A stretch of DNA of 64,000 nt from positions 1,302,001-1,366,000 of the forward strand of contig JACRPO010000009.1 of NCBI GenBank assembly GCA_016223165.1. The letters are read 5' to 3'. This document shows, piece after piece, positions 16,588 to 25,653 of this stretch (the stretch's first letter is position 1; each line of letters opens with the position of its first letter). The notes beneath the pieces were generated by a model. The model was not told the origin of the DNA. It ran no database searches and was given only the letters and a program-made list of their open reading frames with translations. The stretch is from Burkholderiales bacterium (GTDB lineage Bacteria; Pseudomonadota; Gammaproteobacteria; Burkholderiales; Burkholderiaceae_C). Position numbers and translations under genes: made by a program.

Positions 16588-17886
16588 TCACTTCTTCCCC
16601 GGCACAGCCGCGGAGGCGGCCTTGCCCGGCGCTGCCGTTGCGGCGGCGGCCGCCTCGACGACACGCACCAGGTCGCCGTCGCCGAGGAAACCAGCCCCAT
16701 GCGCGACGACGCGCGCGGCCGGCTCGAGCCCGGCCGTGATCTCGATGCGGTCGCCGAGGCGCCGCCCCACGCTCACCTTGATCTGCTGCACCTTGTGCTC
16801 GGCGCCGACCTTGAAGACATAGCTGAATCCTTCGCGCTGCAGCACCGCGGTCTGCGGCAGCGTCAGCGCCTGGCCGTTGCCGACCTCGAACTCGCCGCGC
16901 GCGAACATGCCTGCCCGCGCGCCGGCAGGCGCGCCTCGAGCCGCCCCGGTGCCGGGCGGCAGCAGGTCGACGAAGACGAGGCCGTTGCGCGTCGCCGCGT
17001 CGACCGTCGGCGCGACCATGCGCACGCGGCCGCCCGTCGGCGGCGCACCCACGGCGCTGACGCGCACGGCCTGGCCCGCCTTGATCAGCGCCAGGTCGGC
17101 CGCCGTCACCTCGGCACGCCACTCCAGCCGGCCCTGGCGGATGAGGCGGAAAAGCTCCTGCCCCGGCTGCACGACGGCGCCGACGGTGGCCCAGCGCGCC
17201 GAGATGATGCCGCTGTCGGGGGCCAGCACCTGCGCCTGCTTCAGGCGCAGCTGTTGCGCGGCGAGCGCCGCGCGCTGCGCCTCCAGGCGCGCCGCGGCCG
17301 TGCGCTCGACCGTCAGCAGCTGCTGCGTCTGCTGCGCGCTGAGCACGCCGCTGGGCTGCAGCTCGCGCGCGCGGTTGGCGTTGGTCGTCGCCTCGGCGAG
17401 CAGGGCCTCGGCCTCGGCGAGCGCGGCGCGCTGTTGCGCGAGGTCGGCCTCGGCCAGCTCGGTGGCGAAGACGGCCAGCACCTGGCCGCGGCGCACGCTG
17501 TCGCCGACCTGCGCGCGCACCTCGGCGATGCGCCAGCCGGGCGTCTCGGACCCGACGCTCGCTTCCTGCCAGGCGAAGATGGAGCCGTTGGCGGCCACCG
17601 TCTGCGGCCAGGACACCGGCGACGGGGACACGACGGTGACGGTGAGCGCAGGCCTTGCCGCAGCCGACGCCCCGGCCGCCTTGCCGCCCGGTGGGTCGGC
17701 GGCGAACGCGCGCGGGGCGGCCGGCCACAGCACCGACAGCGTCGCCAGCGCCAACAGCGCCAACAGCGCGGAAAGGGCCGGGAGCACCGGCCACGCGGGC
17801 AAGGAACGCCGCGCGCGCCGCGTCAGCCGCACGGCGCGATGAGGAAGCTGGAACATTCGAGGCGGCAGCGCTCCGGTGCCGGGCAT
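16588..17886 (-). CDS. RND efflux periplasmic adaptor (membrane fusion protein)
   Basis: This protein has up to 432 residues; an internal ATG at 17856 gives 422 and places the signal/anchor nearer the N-terminus. A hydrophobic stretch (LPALSALLALLALATLSVLW) is followed by an AlaPro cleavage-like region. After it come a lipoyl/barrel-sandwich part (VAANGSIFAWQEASVGSETPG near residue 95), a long alpha-hairpin rich in Ala/Glu/Gln (residues ~140-210), and beta-barrel and membrane-proximal domains. It would bridge the inner-membrane pump and an outer-membrane channel. No TolC-like gene is in the window. It is 52 bases upstream of the interrupted pump gene. Confidence 0.92.
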   Translation of the reverse strand: MPGTGALPPRMFQLPHRAVRLTRRARRSLPAWPVLPALSALLALLALATLSVLWPAAPRAFAADPPGGKAAGASAAARPALTVTVVSPSPVSWPQTVAANGSIFAWQEASVGSETPGWRIAEVRAQVGDSVRRGQVLAVFATELAEADLAQQRAALAEAEALLAEATTNANRARELQPSGVLSAQQTQQLLTVERTAAARLEAQRAALAAQQLRLKQAQVLAPDSGIISARWATVGAVVQPGQELFRLIRQGRLEWRAEVTAADLALIKAGQAVRVSAVGAPPTGGRVRMVAPTVDAATRNGLVFVDLLPPGTGAARGAPAGARAGMFARGEFEVGNGQALTLPQTAVLQREGFSYVFKVGAEHKVQQIKVSVGRRLGDRIEITAGLEPAARVVAHGAGFLGDGDLVRVVEAAAAATAAPGKAASAAVPGKK

Positions 17887-17997
17887 CGGAGCGCTGCATC
17901 GGGATCGCGGGCCGCGAGTCTAGCGCCCCGCCGCGGCCAATCCTTCGGGCGGCGACGAAGGCCCACGCGCGGGCGGTGAATGGCGCCGTGCGCCGGT

Positions 17998-19041
17998 TCA
18001 GAACAGCTCGACGTCGCTCGCGCGCGAGGAATCGGCGAGCTCGCCCGCCTGCACCAGGGCCTCGAAGTCGGCGACCTGGTTGCGGCCGTGCTGCTTGGCC
18101 CAGTACAGCGCCTTGTCGGCGCGCTCGAAGGCGGCACTGGGTGTGTCGCCGCCGCGCAGCGCGCTGATGCCCACGCTCACCGTCACCTGGCCGACGCGCG
18201 GGAAGGTGTAGCCGGCGACGGCGGCGCGCAGGCGCTCGAAGATGTCCATCGCCACGTCGCCGCGCGCGCAGCGCAGCAGCACCACGAACTCCTCGCCGCC
18301 GAAGCGGAAGAGGTGGTCGTAGAAGCGGAAGCAGGCGCGCAGCTGCCGCGACAGCAGCAGCAGCACCTCGTCGCCGATCAGGTGGCCGTGCGTGTCGTTG
18401 ACGCGCTTGAAGTGGTCGATGTCGATGACGCCGAGGAAGACATGCGCGCCCGTGCCCTGGCGACGGCCGCCGCCTTGCGCGCGCGCGAGCAGGCCGTTGG
18501 CCGCCTCCACCGCCAGGCGCAGGAAGCACTCGTCGAAGGTCTTGCGGTTGAGCAGCCCGGTCAGCGTGTCGCGCTCGCTGTAGTCGAGCAGGCTCTGGAA
18601 GTTGCGGTAGATGCGCAGGATGCCCTGCACCGTGCGCCGCTGTTCCTCGGGCATCGGCGCCACGGTCTCGATCTCGAGCACGCCGGCCGCCTCGTGTTCG
18701 CTGACGATCGGGAAGAGCAGGCGTGTCGGCTCGCCGGCCGCCGCGCTGGCGTGCTCGACGAGCCGCTCCTCGCGCAGGCAGGTCGCGCGCTCGGGGCAGG
18801 CATCGATCGCCGGCAGGTCCTCGAGCTCGCTCCACAGCGGGTCGGCGGCGGCGGCGGTGTCGTGCTCGCCGATGCGCGCCCGCGTCAGCCAGTGCTGCCG
18901 CTTCGCGTCGCCGACGACGCGGTAGATGCCGAGCGACAGGGGCCGCATCAGATCGCGCAGCGCGCTGACGAGCATCACGTCCAGCACGTCGCGATCGCGA
19001 AAGCCGGTCAGCTCGGCCAGATGGTCAACGACGAGGGTCAT
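17998..19041 (-). CDS. Diguanylate cyclase (GGDEF domain) with N-terminal sensory region
   Basis: This 347-residue soluble protein has a GAF-like sensory region in residues 1-165 (LVVDHLAELTGFRD ... SEHEAAGVLEIETVA). The GGDEF domain follows: DTLTGLLNRKTFDE near residue 175, FLGVIDIDHFKRVNDTHGH near 205 and the active loop GGEEF near 247. Five residues before the loop is RFYD, matching the RxxD inhibitory site, so product feedback by c-di-GMP is likely. It would make c-di-GMP from two GTP. It sits directly after the Pil-Chp chemosensory operon, a natural place for a twitching/biofilm regulator. Confidence 0.92.
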   Translation of the reverse strand: MTLVVDHLAELTGFRDRDVLDVMLVSALRDLMRPLSLGIYRVVGDAKRQHWLTRARIGEHDTAAAADPLWSELEDLPAIDACPERATCLREERLVEHASAAAGEPTRLLFPIVSEHEAAGVLEIETVAPMPEEQRRTVQGILRIYRNFQSLLDYSERDTLTGLLNRKTFDECFLRLAVEAANGLLARAQGGGRRQGTGAHVFLGVIDIDHFKRVNDTHGHLIGDEVLLLLSRQLRACFRFYDHLFRFGGEEFVVLLRCARGDVAMDIFERLRAAVAGYTFPRVGQVTVSVGISALRGGDTPSAAFERADKALYWAKQHGRNQVADFEALVQAGELADSSRASDVELF

Positions 19042-19125
19042 CGCGGGCTCGGCGTTCGAGTGTGGCGAACTCTTCTTTCTGGCCCCCTGGGCGAGCCGGC
19101 ATTCTCGCCCATTCGGATGCGCTGC

Positions 19126-22100
19126 TCAGACGAGCGTCTCGCCATGTGCGTAACGCGCCACGAGCGACAGCAGTTCGTCCTCGGAGTAGGGCTTGCCGAG
19201 GTAGTGGTCGACACCGAGCTCGGCGGCGTAGTCGCGGTGCTTCTGGGCGATGCGCGAGGTGATCATGATCACCGCCAGGTCGGCCAGGCGCTCGTCGGCG
19301 CGGATGTTGCGCACGAGGTCGAAGCCGTCCATGCGCGGCATCTCGATGTCCGACAGCACCACCACCGGCCGCTCCTCGGCCAGGCGCTCAAGCGCCTCCA
19401 GGCCGTCCTTCGCGGTGACGACGCGGTAGCCCTCGCGCGTGAGCAGGCGCTGCGTGACGCGGCGCACGGTGAGCGAGTCGTCGACCACCAGCACGAGCGG
19501 CGAGGCCGCCTGCGCCGCCTGCTCGGGCTTGGGCCCCACGGGCCGCAGCGGCAGCGTCATGCGCGAGCGCGCGTTCTCGGCGTACACCGCCGCCAGCGCC
19601 ACGGGGTTGTAGATGAGCGCCACAGCGCCCGAGGGCAGCAGTGTCACGCCCACGAGGCCCGGCAGGCGCGACAGCTGCGGGCCGACGTTCTTGACCACCA
19701 CCTCCTGGTTGCCCATCACCTCGTCGACGTGGATGGCCACCCGCTGCGCGGCGCTGCGGATGATCACCAGGGTCTGCGAGCGGGCACTCGTGTCGCCGCG
19801 CGTGCCCGCCTGCAGCAGCGCGGCCAGCCAGTAGAACGGCACGCGCTCGCCGTTGAAGTCGAAGCTGCCCGCGGCATAGGCCGCTTCGGTGTCGGCGCGC
19901 GGCACGCGCTTGACCAGTTCCACCAGCGTGGAGGGCACTGAGACCTGGAACTCGCCGCAGCGCAGGTTCACGACCTGCGTCACCGCCGTCGTCAGCGGCA
20001 GCAGCAGCCGGAAGCGCGTGCCCTGGCCGTGCGCGCTCGTCGTCTCGATGCGGCCGCCCATCGCGTTGACCTCGGCGCGCACGACGTCCAGGCCGACGCC
20101 GCGGCCGGCGAGCTCGCTCACCGTCTCCGCGGTCGAGAAGCCGGGCGCGAAGACGAGCTGCGCGAGCTCGGCGTCGCTCATCTCCTGGCCGGGCTCGATG
20201 AGGCCGCGCTCCTCGGCACGCGCGCGGATGCGCTGGTAGTCGAAGCCGCCGCCGTCGTCGCCGAACTCGACCGCCACTTCGTTGCCGGCCTGCGCCACCT
20301 GCACGACGATGCGGCCGGTGCCGTCCTTGCCGGCGGCACGCCGCCGCTCGGGCGTCTCGATGCCGTGCACGACGCTGTTGCGCAGCAGGTGCTCGAAGGG
20401 GCCGATCATGCGCTCGAGCACACCGCGGTCGAGCTCGATGGCGCCGCCGACGATGTCCAGCCGCACCTGCTTGCCCGTCTCCTTGCCGGCCTGGCGCACG
20501 GTGCGGTAGAGGCGGTCGGAGGCGCTCTCGAACTCCACCATGCGCGTGCGCAGCAGGTCGTCCTGCAGTTCGCGCGTCAGGCGTGCCTGCGCCGCCAGCT
20601 CGTCTTCGGTCGATTGCAGCGTGCGCTGCACGGTGCGCTGCAGCGTCGCCACGTCGGCCACCGACTCGGCCATGAAGCGCGTCAGCTCCTGGAAGCGCGT
20701 GAAGCGGTCCATCTCGAGCGGATCGAAGGTCTGGCCGGCGGCGCGGGCGTTTTCCATGCGCGAACTGATCTGCGTCTCGGCCTGCAGCTCGATGTCGCGC
20801 AGCTGGCGGCGCATGCGCTCCAGGCTGTCGGTGAGCTCCGACAAGGCGCCGGACAGCTGCTTCATCTCGCCGGCGATGCGCTCGCGCGTGATGCTCACCT
20901 CGCCGGCGTGGCTGACGAGGCGGTCGAGCAGCGCGGCGCGCACGCGCACCGCGGCACCGGCACCGGCGACGGCGCGCTCGGCCTGCTCGGCCAGCGCTGC
21001 CGTACCGGCGCGGAAACGCTGCCAGTCGATCGGCACCACGAGCGAGCCGGCCCGGCGGGCGGCCGCGGCGAGCGCCGGTTCGCCGGTCGGGACCGGCGCC
21101 GGGAAGGGCACGACGTTCGGCGCCAGCGCCGGCGGCCCGGCCGGCGCACGCGGCGCGGGCGCCTCGTGCAGGGCCGTGACGGGTGCCGGCATCGGCGCCG
21201 CCGGCGGCATCGGCGGCTCCAGCGGCGCCGGCGCCGCGGCCTCGCGCGCCGGCGGCGAAGGTTCGGGCACGGGCGCCATCGCGGGCGCCGCGGCAGCGCG
21301 CGCCGGCTCGCCTTGCGCCGCGGCGCGCAGCGCCTCCAGCACCGTGGCCATGCGGTCCGAGCGCAGCAGCAAGGGCTCGATCTCGTCGGCGTGCACCGCG
21401 CCGTGGCCGGCCAGGCGCTCGATCGCCGTTTCCAGCCGGTGCGCCATCTCGCCCAGGCGCATCGCGCCGGCCAGGCGCGCGCCACCCTTCAACGTGTGCA
21501 GCGTGCGCATGCACGCCGAGGGCGCGTCGCGGTCGCCCGGGTGCTCGTGCCACTCGCGCAGGCGTGTCTGCAACTGCGGCAGCAACTCGGCCGCCTCTTC
21601 GTCGAAGACCGGGAACAGCTCCTCGTCGACGGCGTCGGTGGCGTCGATGTCCTCGTCGTCGTCGAAGCCGCCGCCGCGCACCGCCGCCCCCGGCTCGGGT
21701 TCGGCCATCAGCGGCAGGAAGTCGGAGATCTCGACCGCGACACCGGGCACCTCGCCCAGTGCGCCGGGCTCGGGCATGTGCTCGTGCTCGGCCAGCCGCT
21801 CCATCAACTGCGCCGAAGCCGGCGGCAGGAAGCCGGCGGCGAACTGGTGCAGCAGGCGGCGGATCTCGTCGGCGGCGTCGCTGAACAGCGGCGGCTCGCC
21901 GCGTCGGGCGCGGCCGGCGGCGTGCGAGCGCGCCAGCGCATGCTCGAGCGAGCGCGCCAGGCCCGACAACTCCGCATAACCGACCGTCGCCGAGGTGCCG
22001 GCGAGTGAATGCGCCAGCGCCACGCTGCTCTCGGGCACGGGGTGCCGGCCGGGCTCGACGCCCCACTCGGCCAGCTCGGTGACGAGCCGGCGCGACAGCT

Positions 22101-25100
22101 CGTCGGCCTCGTTGAGGAAGATGTTGAACAGCGGGATCGAGATGCGCAGCGGCCCGATGACCTTGAGCGGCTCGTCGATGACCGACGATTCGGGGGCGGG
22201 CGGCGCCGGGTGCGCCTGCGGCGTCGCGCGTTCGTTGGCGAAGACGCGCTCGAGCTCGTCGGCGTCGATGTCCAGCGACTGCGCGTCGCCGGCCGGCAGG
22301 TCCTGCAGCCCGTGGCGCGACGAAGGTCCGCCGAGGTCGATGTCGGGCAGCGCCAGCGACGGTGGCGGCGCCGTGGGCAGGGTCTCTTCGAGGCTGCCGA
22401 GGTCGAGGTCGAAGGTGGCGATCTCGGGCACGGGCGGCGCCGGCGCGGCCGGTGGCACGGGCGGCGCGAGCGCCACCGTGGTCTCCGTGGGCGGCGGCAG
22501 CCCCGGCAACGTCGCCTCGACGGCGGAAGGCTCGGGCAGGTCGAAGTCCAGCGGCGCGTCGAGCTCGCCGGGGCTCGTCGGCAGTTCATCCGCGGGCTGC
22601 TCGAGCGTCGGCAGCGGCGCGTCGAAGCGCGGCGCCCCGGACAGCGGGCGCAGGTCCAGGTCCTGGGCCCGCGGCAGTTCGGGCACCTGCTCGGTGAGGC
22701 GCTGCACGACGGCCGGCGGCGCCGGCGGCACGGGCTCGGACAGGTCGAGCGAGAAGCCGAAGCCGGAGCTCGGCGCCGCCTCGCGCCCGGGGCGGCCCGG
22801 CAGCGCCACGGTGCGCGGCTGCTCCTCGGGCGCCGGGGTCGGCGGCAGCGTCACGGCGATCGTGCCGCGGCCGGGCAGCGCCACGGTGCGCGGCTCCGGC
22901 GGCGGGGCCGTTGCCGGCGCCTCGCGGCGCGGCAGCATGATCGTCGTGACCTCGTCGGCGGCGCGCGGCCGCACCGCGGGCTGGATGGGCAACAGCGGCG
23001 CCGGAATGGCGACACGCCGGCCTTCGACGCGCAGCGCGTCGGCGGCGGCCGACACGGCCTCGGCGCGGTGGCCGTCGTCGCGGCCGGCGGCGATCGCCTC
23101 CACCCAGTCGGAGAGGTAGGCGAGCGCCTCCTGCGTGAACTCGCGCAGCGGCGCGTCGACGCGCGGCGCCTGCGCCAGGCGGGCGTTGTACAGCTGCTCG
23201 CAGCCCCAGGCGGCCTCGCCGAAGGCGGCCAGGCCGACCATGCGCGAACTGCCCTTGAGCGTGTGGAAGGCGCGCCGCACGCCCGTCATCTCGGTCGTGC
23301 TCTCGGGGCTGTCGGCCAGGCGCACGAGCGAGCCCTCGGCCTCGGCCAGCACCTCGCGCGCCTCTTCGATGAAGATGCCGCGCATCTCGGCGTCGTCTTC
23401 GAGGCCGGTGCCGCCGGCCACGGCCGGTGCACGCGGTGCCGGCACGGGCGCCGGCGGCGGCGCCGGTTCGGGCGGCGGCGGCCCGAGCCCGGCCAGGTTG
23501 CGGGCGAGATCGGTGCGCACGGCCCGCCGCTGCAGGTCTTCGGTGACGCGGCGCAGGCGGTCGAGGGCGTCGCCGGCGATGCGCGCCAGCGCCGGCTGCT
23601 CGGCGGTGAGCGCGCGCTGCGCCAGCCGCTCGAGCTGGCGCGACAACTCCTCGACGCCGGTGTCGGGGTCGAGGGCCGCCGAGCCGACCTGGCGCGAGTA
23701 GTCCTCCAGCGTCAGCGGCGCGAAGCCCTCGCCGCTCGGCAACTCGCCGGCGACCGTGAGGCGCTCGGGTTCGCCGTCGGACGGTTCGGACGGTGCCTCC
23801 TCGTCGCCGGCGTCGGGTTCGAGGTCGAGGAAGGCGGAAGGGCGCTCGGCCTGCCCCATCACCGCCGAGAGGTTGCCGGTGACCGGATCGAAGCGGAACA
23901 GCGACTTCGCCAGCGCCGGCTGCACGCTGAGCATGTCGATCAGGAAGCCGAGCGTGCCCAGGTTGTCGGCGACGCGATCGAAGGTGCCGGTCTCGCGCGC
24001 CCGCTGCGGATCGACCTCGGTGTTGGCGAGCGCGTCGATGTCGTCGCGCATGTGCAGCACGGCGGCCGAGGCCTGGTCGAGGCCGAGCACCGAGAGCACG
24101 CCGCGCATCGCCGAGAGCTGGTTCGGCACGGCGATCAGCACCTGGCGCTCGGCCGGGTTGCGGAAATACTGGTCGAGGTGCTTCTCGACCTCGGACAACG
24201 AGGCACGCAGTTCCTGCACGACGCTGCCCATCGTCTGGCGGTCGCTGACGCGGCGGTACAGCTCCTCCATCCAGGGCTCGAGCGGCAGCGCGTCGACGCC
24301 GATGCGCACGTCGTCGATGCGCTTGGCCAGCCGCCGCATGCGCACCGGCAGCTCCGGGTGGTCGAGCTCGCCGTCCTCGATGGTGGCGTCGACGTAGAGC
24401 ATGGCCGTGGCCACCTCCATCGCCAGCGGCGGCGACGGCACCTGCAGCGCATTGGCCGCCGGCGCCACCGCCGCGTGCAGCGAGGCGCCGAGCAGGTCGC
24501 CGGCGGACATCAGGCGCGTCAGCGAATCGCCCACGAGCGTGAACTGCTCGTTCAGCGCGGCCGCGCGATGCATGTCGCCGCCGGCCACCGCGGCCCAGTT
24601 GTCCTTGGCGCTGGCCACGCGCTTGCGCGCCAGCGCGATGACTGCAGGGTCGAAGCGGCCCAGGCGTGGCGTTTCGTAGTCGGCCTCGGCGCCCGGCTGC
24701 AGGCGCCAGGCCTGGCGCACGGCGTCCAGGCGCGGCGTCAGCGCCGCCGAGCTCGGGCGGGCATGGGCGCAGAAGAAGAGGAGGTCCTGCGCGAGGCGCT
24801 CGCTGACCTCGTCCTGGCCGCGCACGGCCATGCGCAACTGCGTCAGCAGCCGCGACGCGAGGCGCTTGGTATAGACATCGGCAGACAGCACGCCGGTGGC
24901 CTGCCCTTCGAAGACGGCTGCCGCCAGCTGCCACAGCGTGCGCGCCCGACCGTTGGCGCCGCGGCCGAGGCCGGCGCACAGGTCGCTGATGCGTGCCACG
25001 GTGTCGGCGCCCGGCTGGCGCATCAGCGCCAGCGTCAGGCCCTCCATCTGGCTGCGCGCCTGGTCGTCGGCGGCGAGCGCCGCGACGCCGTCCTCGGCGG

Positions 25101-25611
25101 GCAGCTCGCGCCACTGGAAGTCGATGCGCCACAGGTCGGCCGGATGCACGCGGTCGGCGCCGGCCAGCTGCTGCGCCGCGCGGTACTGCGGGAACAGCAT
25201 CACCGGCGACACCGGCTTGCCCGCCAGCTGGCGGGCGACGAAGTCGAGCACCGCGAAGGACAGGCGCTCGACCGTCTCGACGGCGGCCATGTCCATCAGC
25301 TGCGGGCGCTGCGCCAGGCGCGTCACCAGGTTCTCGCCCGCGCGCAGCACGTCCGCCACTTCGGACAGGCCGACGAGTTCGAGCGCGCCGGCGCTCTGGT
25401 GGATCTGCATGCGCGCCCCGCGCAGCACCGCCGGGTCGACGGTGTCGACATCGGAAGCGCCGACGGCCTCGGCCTCCCGCAGGTGACGGCGCAGCGCCTT
25501 GTGCGCCGTCTCCAGCGAGCGACGCAACTCCTCGTGCACCCAGGCGAGGGCACTGAGGTCGTCGCCCGTGCCCATGCGCGGGTTGGCGACCGGGTTGACG
25601 GCTGCGTTCAT
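19126..25611 (-). CDS. chpA: Hybrid chemotaxis histidine kinase of the type IV pilus system (ChpA/PilL)
   Basis: This is a 2,161-residue cytoplasmic CheA-like kinase. In order: a FimL-like N-terminal region with a possible phosphohistidine (IHQSAGALEL, near residue 70); Hpt domains with RAFHTLKGSSRMVG near 780, AHSLAGTSATVGY near 1,200 and RTLHTLKGGARLAG near 1,370, separated by long Pro/Ala-rich linkers; a CheA dimerisation region near 1,550-1,700; an ATPase core with EHLLRNSVVHGIETPERR near 1,740 and GRGVGLDVVRAEV; a CheW-like domain; and a C-terminal receiver (VLSDIEMPRMDGFD, Asp near 2,085). It would phosphorylate PilG and PilH to steer pilus extension and retraction. It has the usual ChpA architecture and follows pilJ by 42 bases. 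Confidence 0.95.
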   Translation of the reverse strand: MNAAVNPVANPRMGTGDDLSALAWVHEELRRSLETAHKALRRHLREAEAVGASDVDTVDPAVLRGARMQIHQSAGALELVGLSEVADVLRAGENLVTRLAQRPQLMDMAAVETVERLSFAVLDFVARQLAGKPVSPVMLFPQYRAAQQLAGADRVHPADLWRIDFQWRELPAEDGVAALAADDQARSQMEGLTLALMRQPGADTVARISDLCAGLGRGANGRARTLWQLAAAVFEGQATGVLSADVYTKRLASRLLTQLRMAVRGQDEVSERLAQDLLFFCAHARPSSAALTPRLDAVRQAWRLQPGAEADYETPRLGRFDPAVIALARKRVASAKDNWAAVAGGDMHRAAALNEQFTLVGDSLTRLMSAGDLLGASLHAAVAPAANALQVPSPPLAMEVATAMLYVDATIEDGELDHPELPVRMRRLAKRIDDVRIGVDALPLEPWMEELYRRVSDRQTMGSVVQELRASLSEVEKHLDQYFRNPAERQVLIAVPNQLSAMRGVLSVLGLDQASAAVLHMRDDIDALANTEVDPQRARETGTFDRVADNLGTLGFLIDMLSVQPALAKSLFRFDPVTGNLSAVMGQAERPSAFLDLEPDAGDEEAPSEPSDGEPERLTVAGELPSGEGFAPLTLEDYSRQVGSAALDPDTGVEELSRQLERLAQRALTAEQPALARIAGDALDRLRRVTEDLQRRAVRTDLARNLAGLGPPPPEPAPPPAPVPAPRAPAVAGGTGLEDDAEMRGIFIEEAREVLAEAEGSLVRLADSPESTTEMTGVRRAFHTLKGSSRMVGLAAFGEAAWGCEQLYNARLAQAPRVDAPLREFTQEALAYLSDWVEAIAAGRDDGHRAEAVSAAADALRVEGRRVAIPAPLLPIQPAVRPRAADEVTTIMLPRREAPATAPPPEPRTVALPGRGTIAVTLPPTPAPEEQPRTVALPGRPGREAAPSSGFGFSLDLSEPVPPAPPAVVQRLTEQVPELPRAQDLDLRPLSGAPRFDAPLPTLEQPADELPTSPGELDAPLDFDLPEPSAVEATLPGLPPPTETTVALAPPVPPAAPAPPVPEIATFDLDLGSLEETLPTAPPPSLALPDIDLGGPSSRHGLQDLPAGDAQSLDIDADELERVFANERATPQAHPAPPAPESSVIDEPLKVIGPLRISIPLFNIFLNEADELSRRLVTELAEWGVEPGRHPVPESSVALAHSLAGTSATVGYAELSGLARSLEHALARSHAAGRARRGEPPLFSDAADEIRRLLHQFAAGFLPPASAQLMERLAEHEHMPEPGALGEVPGVAVEISDFLPLMAEPEPGAAVRGGGFDDDEDIDATDAVDEELFPVFDEEAAELLPQLQTRLREWHEHPGDRDAPSACMRTLHTLKGGARLAGAMRLGEMAHRLETAIERLAGHGAVHADEIEPLLLRSDRMATVLEALRAAAQGEPARAAAAPAMAPVPEPSPPAREAAAPAPLEPPMPPAAPMPAPVTALHEAPAPRAPAGPPALAPNVVPFPAPVPTGEPALAAAARRAGSLVVPIDWQRFRAGTAALAEQAERAVAGAGAAVRVRAALLDRLVSHAGEVSITRERIAGEMKQLSGALSELTDSLERMRRQLRDIELQAETQISSRMENARAAGQTFDPLEMDRFTRFQELTRFMAESVADVATLQRTVQRTLQSTEDELAAQARLTRELQDDLLRTRMVEFESASDRLYRTVRQAGKETGKQVRLDIVGGAIELDRGVLERMIGPFEHLLRNSVVHGIETPERRRAAGKDGTGRIVVQVAQAGNEVAVEFGDDGGGFDYQRIRARAEERGLIEPGQEMSDAELAQLVFAPGFSTAETVSELAGRGVGLDVVRAEVNAMGGRIETTSAHGQGTRFRLLLPLTTAVTQVVNLRCGEFQVSVPSTLVELVKRVPRADTEAAYAAGSFDFNGERVPFYWLAALLQAGTRGDTSARSQTLVIIRSAAQRVAIHVDEVMGNQEVVVKNVGPQLSRLPGLVGVTLLPSGAVALIYNPVALAAVYAENARSRMTLPLRPVGPKPEQAAQAASPLVLVVDDSLTVRRVTQRLLTREGYRVVTAKDGLEALERLAEERPVVVLSDIEMPRMDGFDLVRNIRADERLADLAVIMITSRIAQKHRDYAAELGVDHYLGKPYSEDELLSLVARYAHGETLV

Positions 25612-25653
25612 CTTGTCACCGTGACGGGGTGCGTCTGCCAGCGCAAGTGTGCG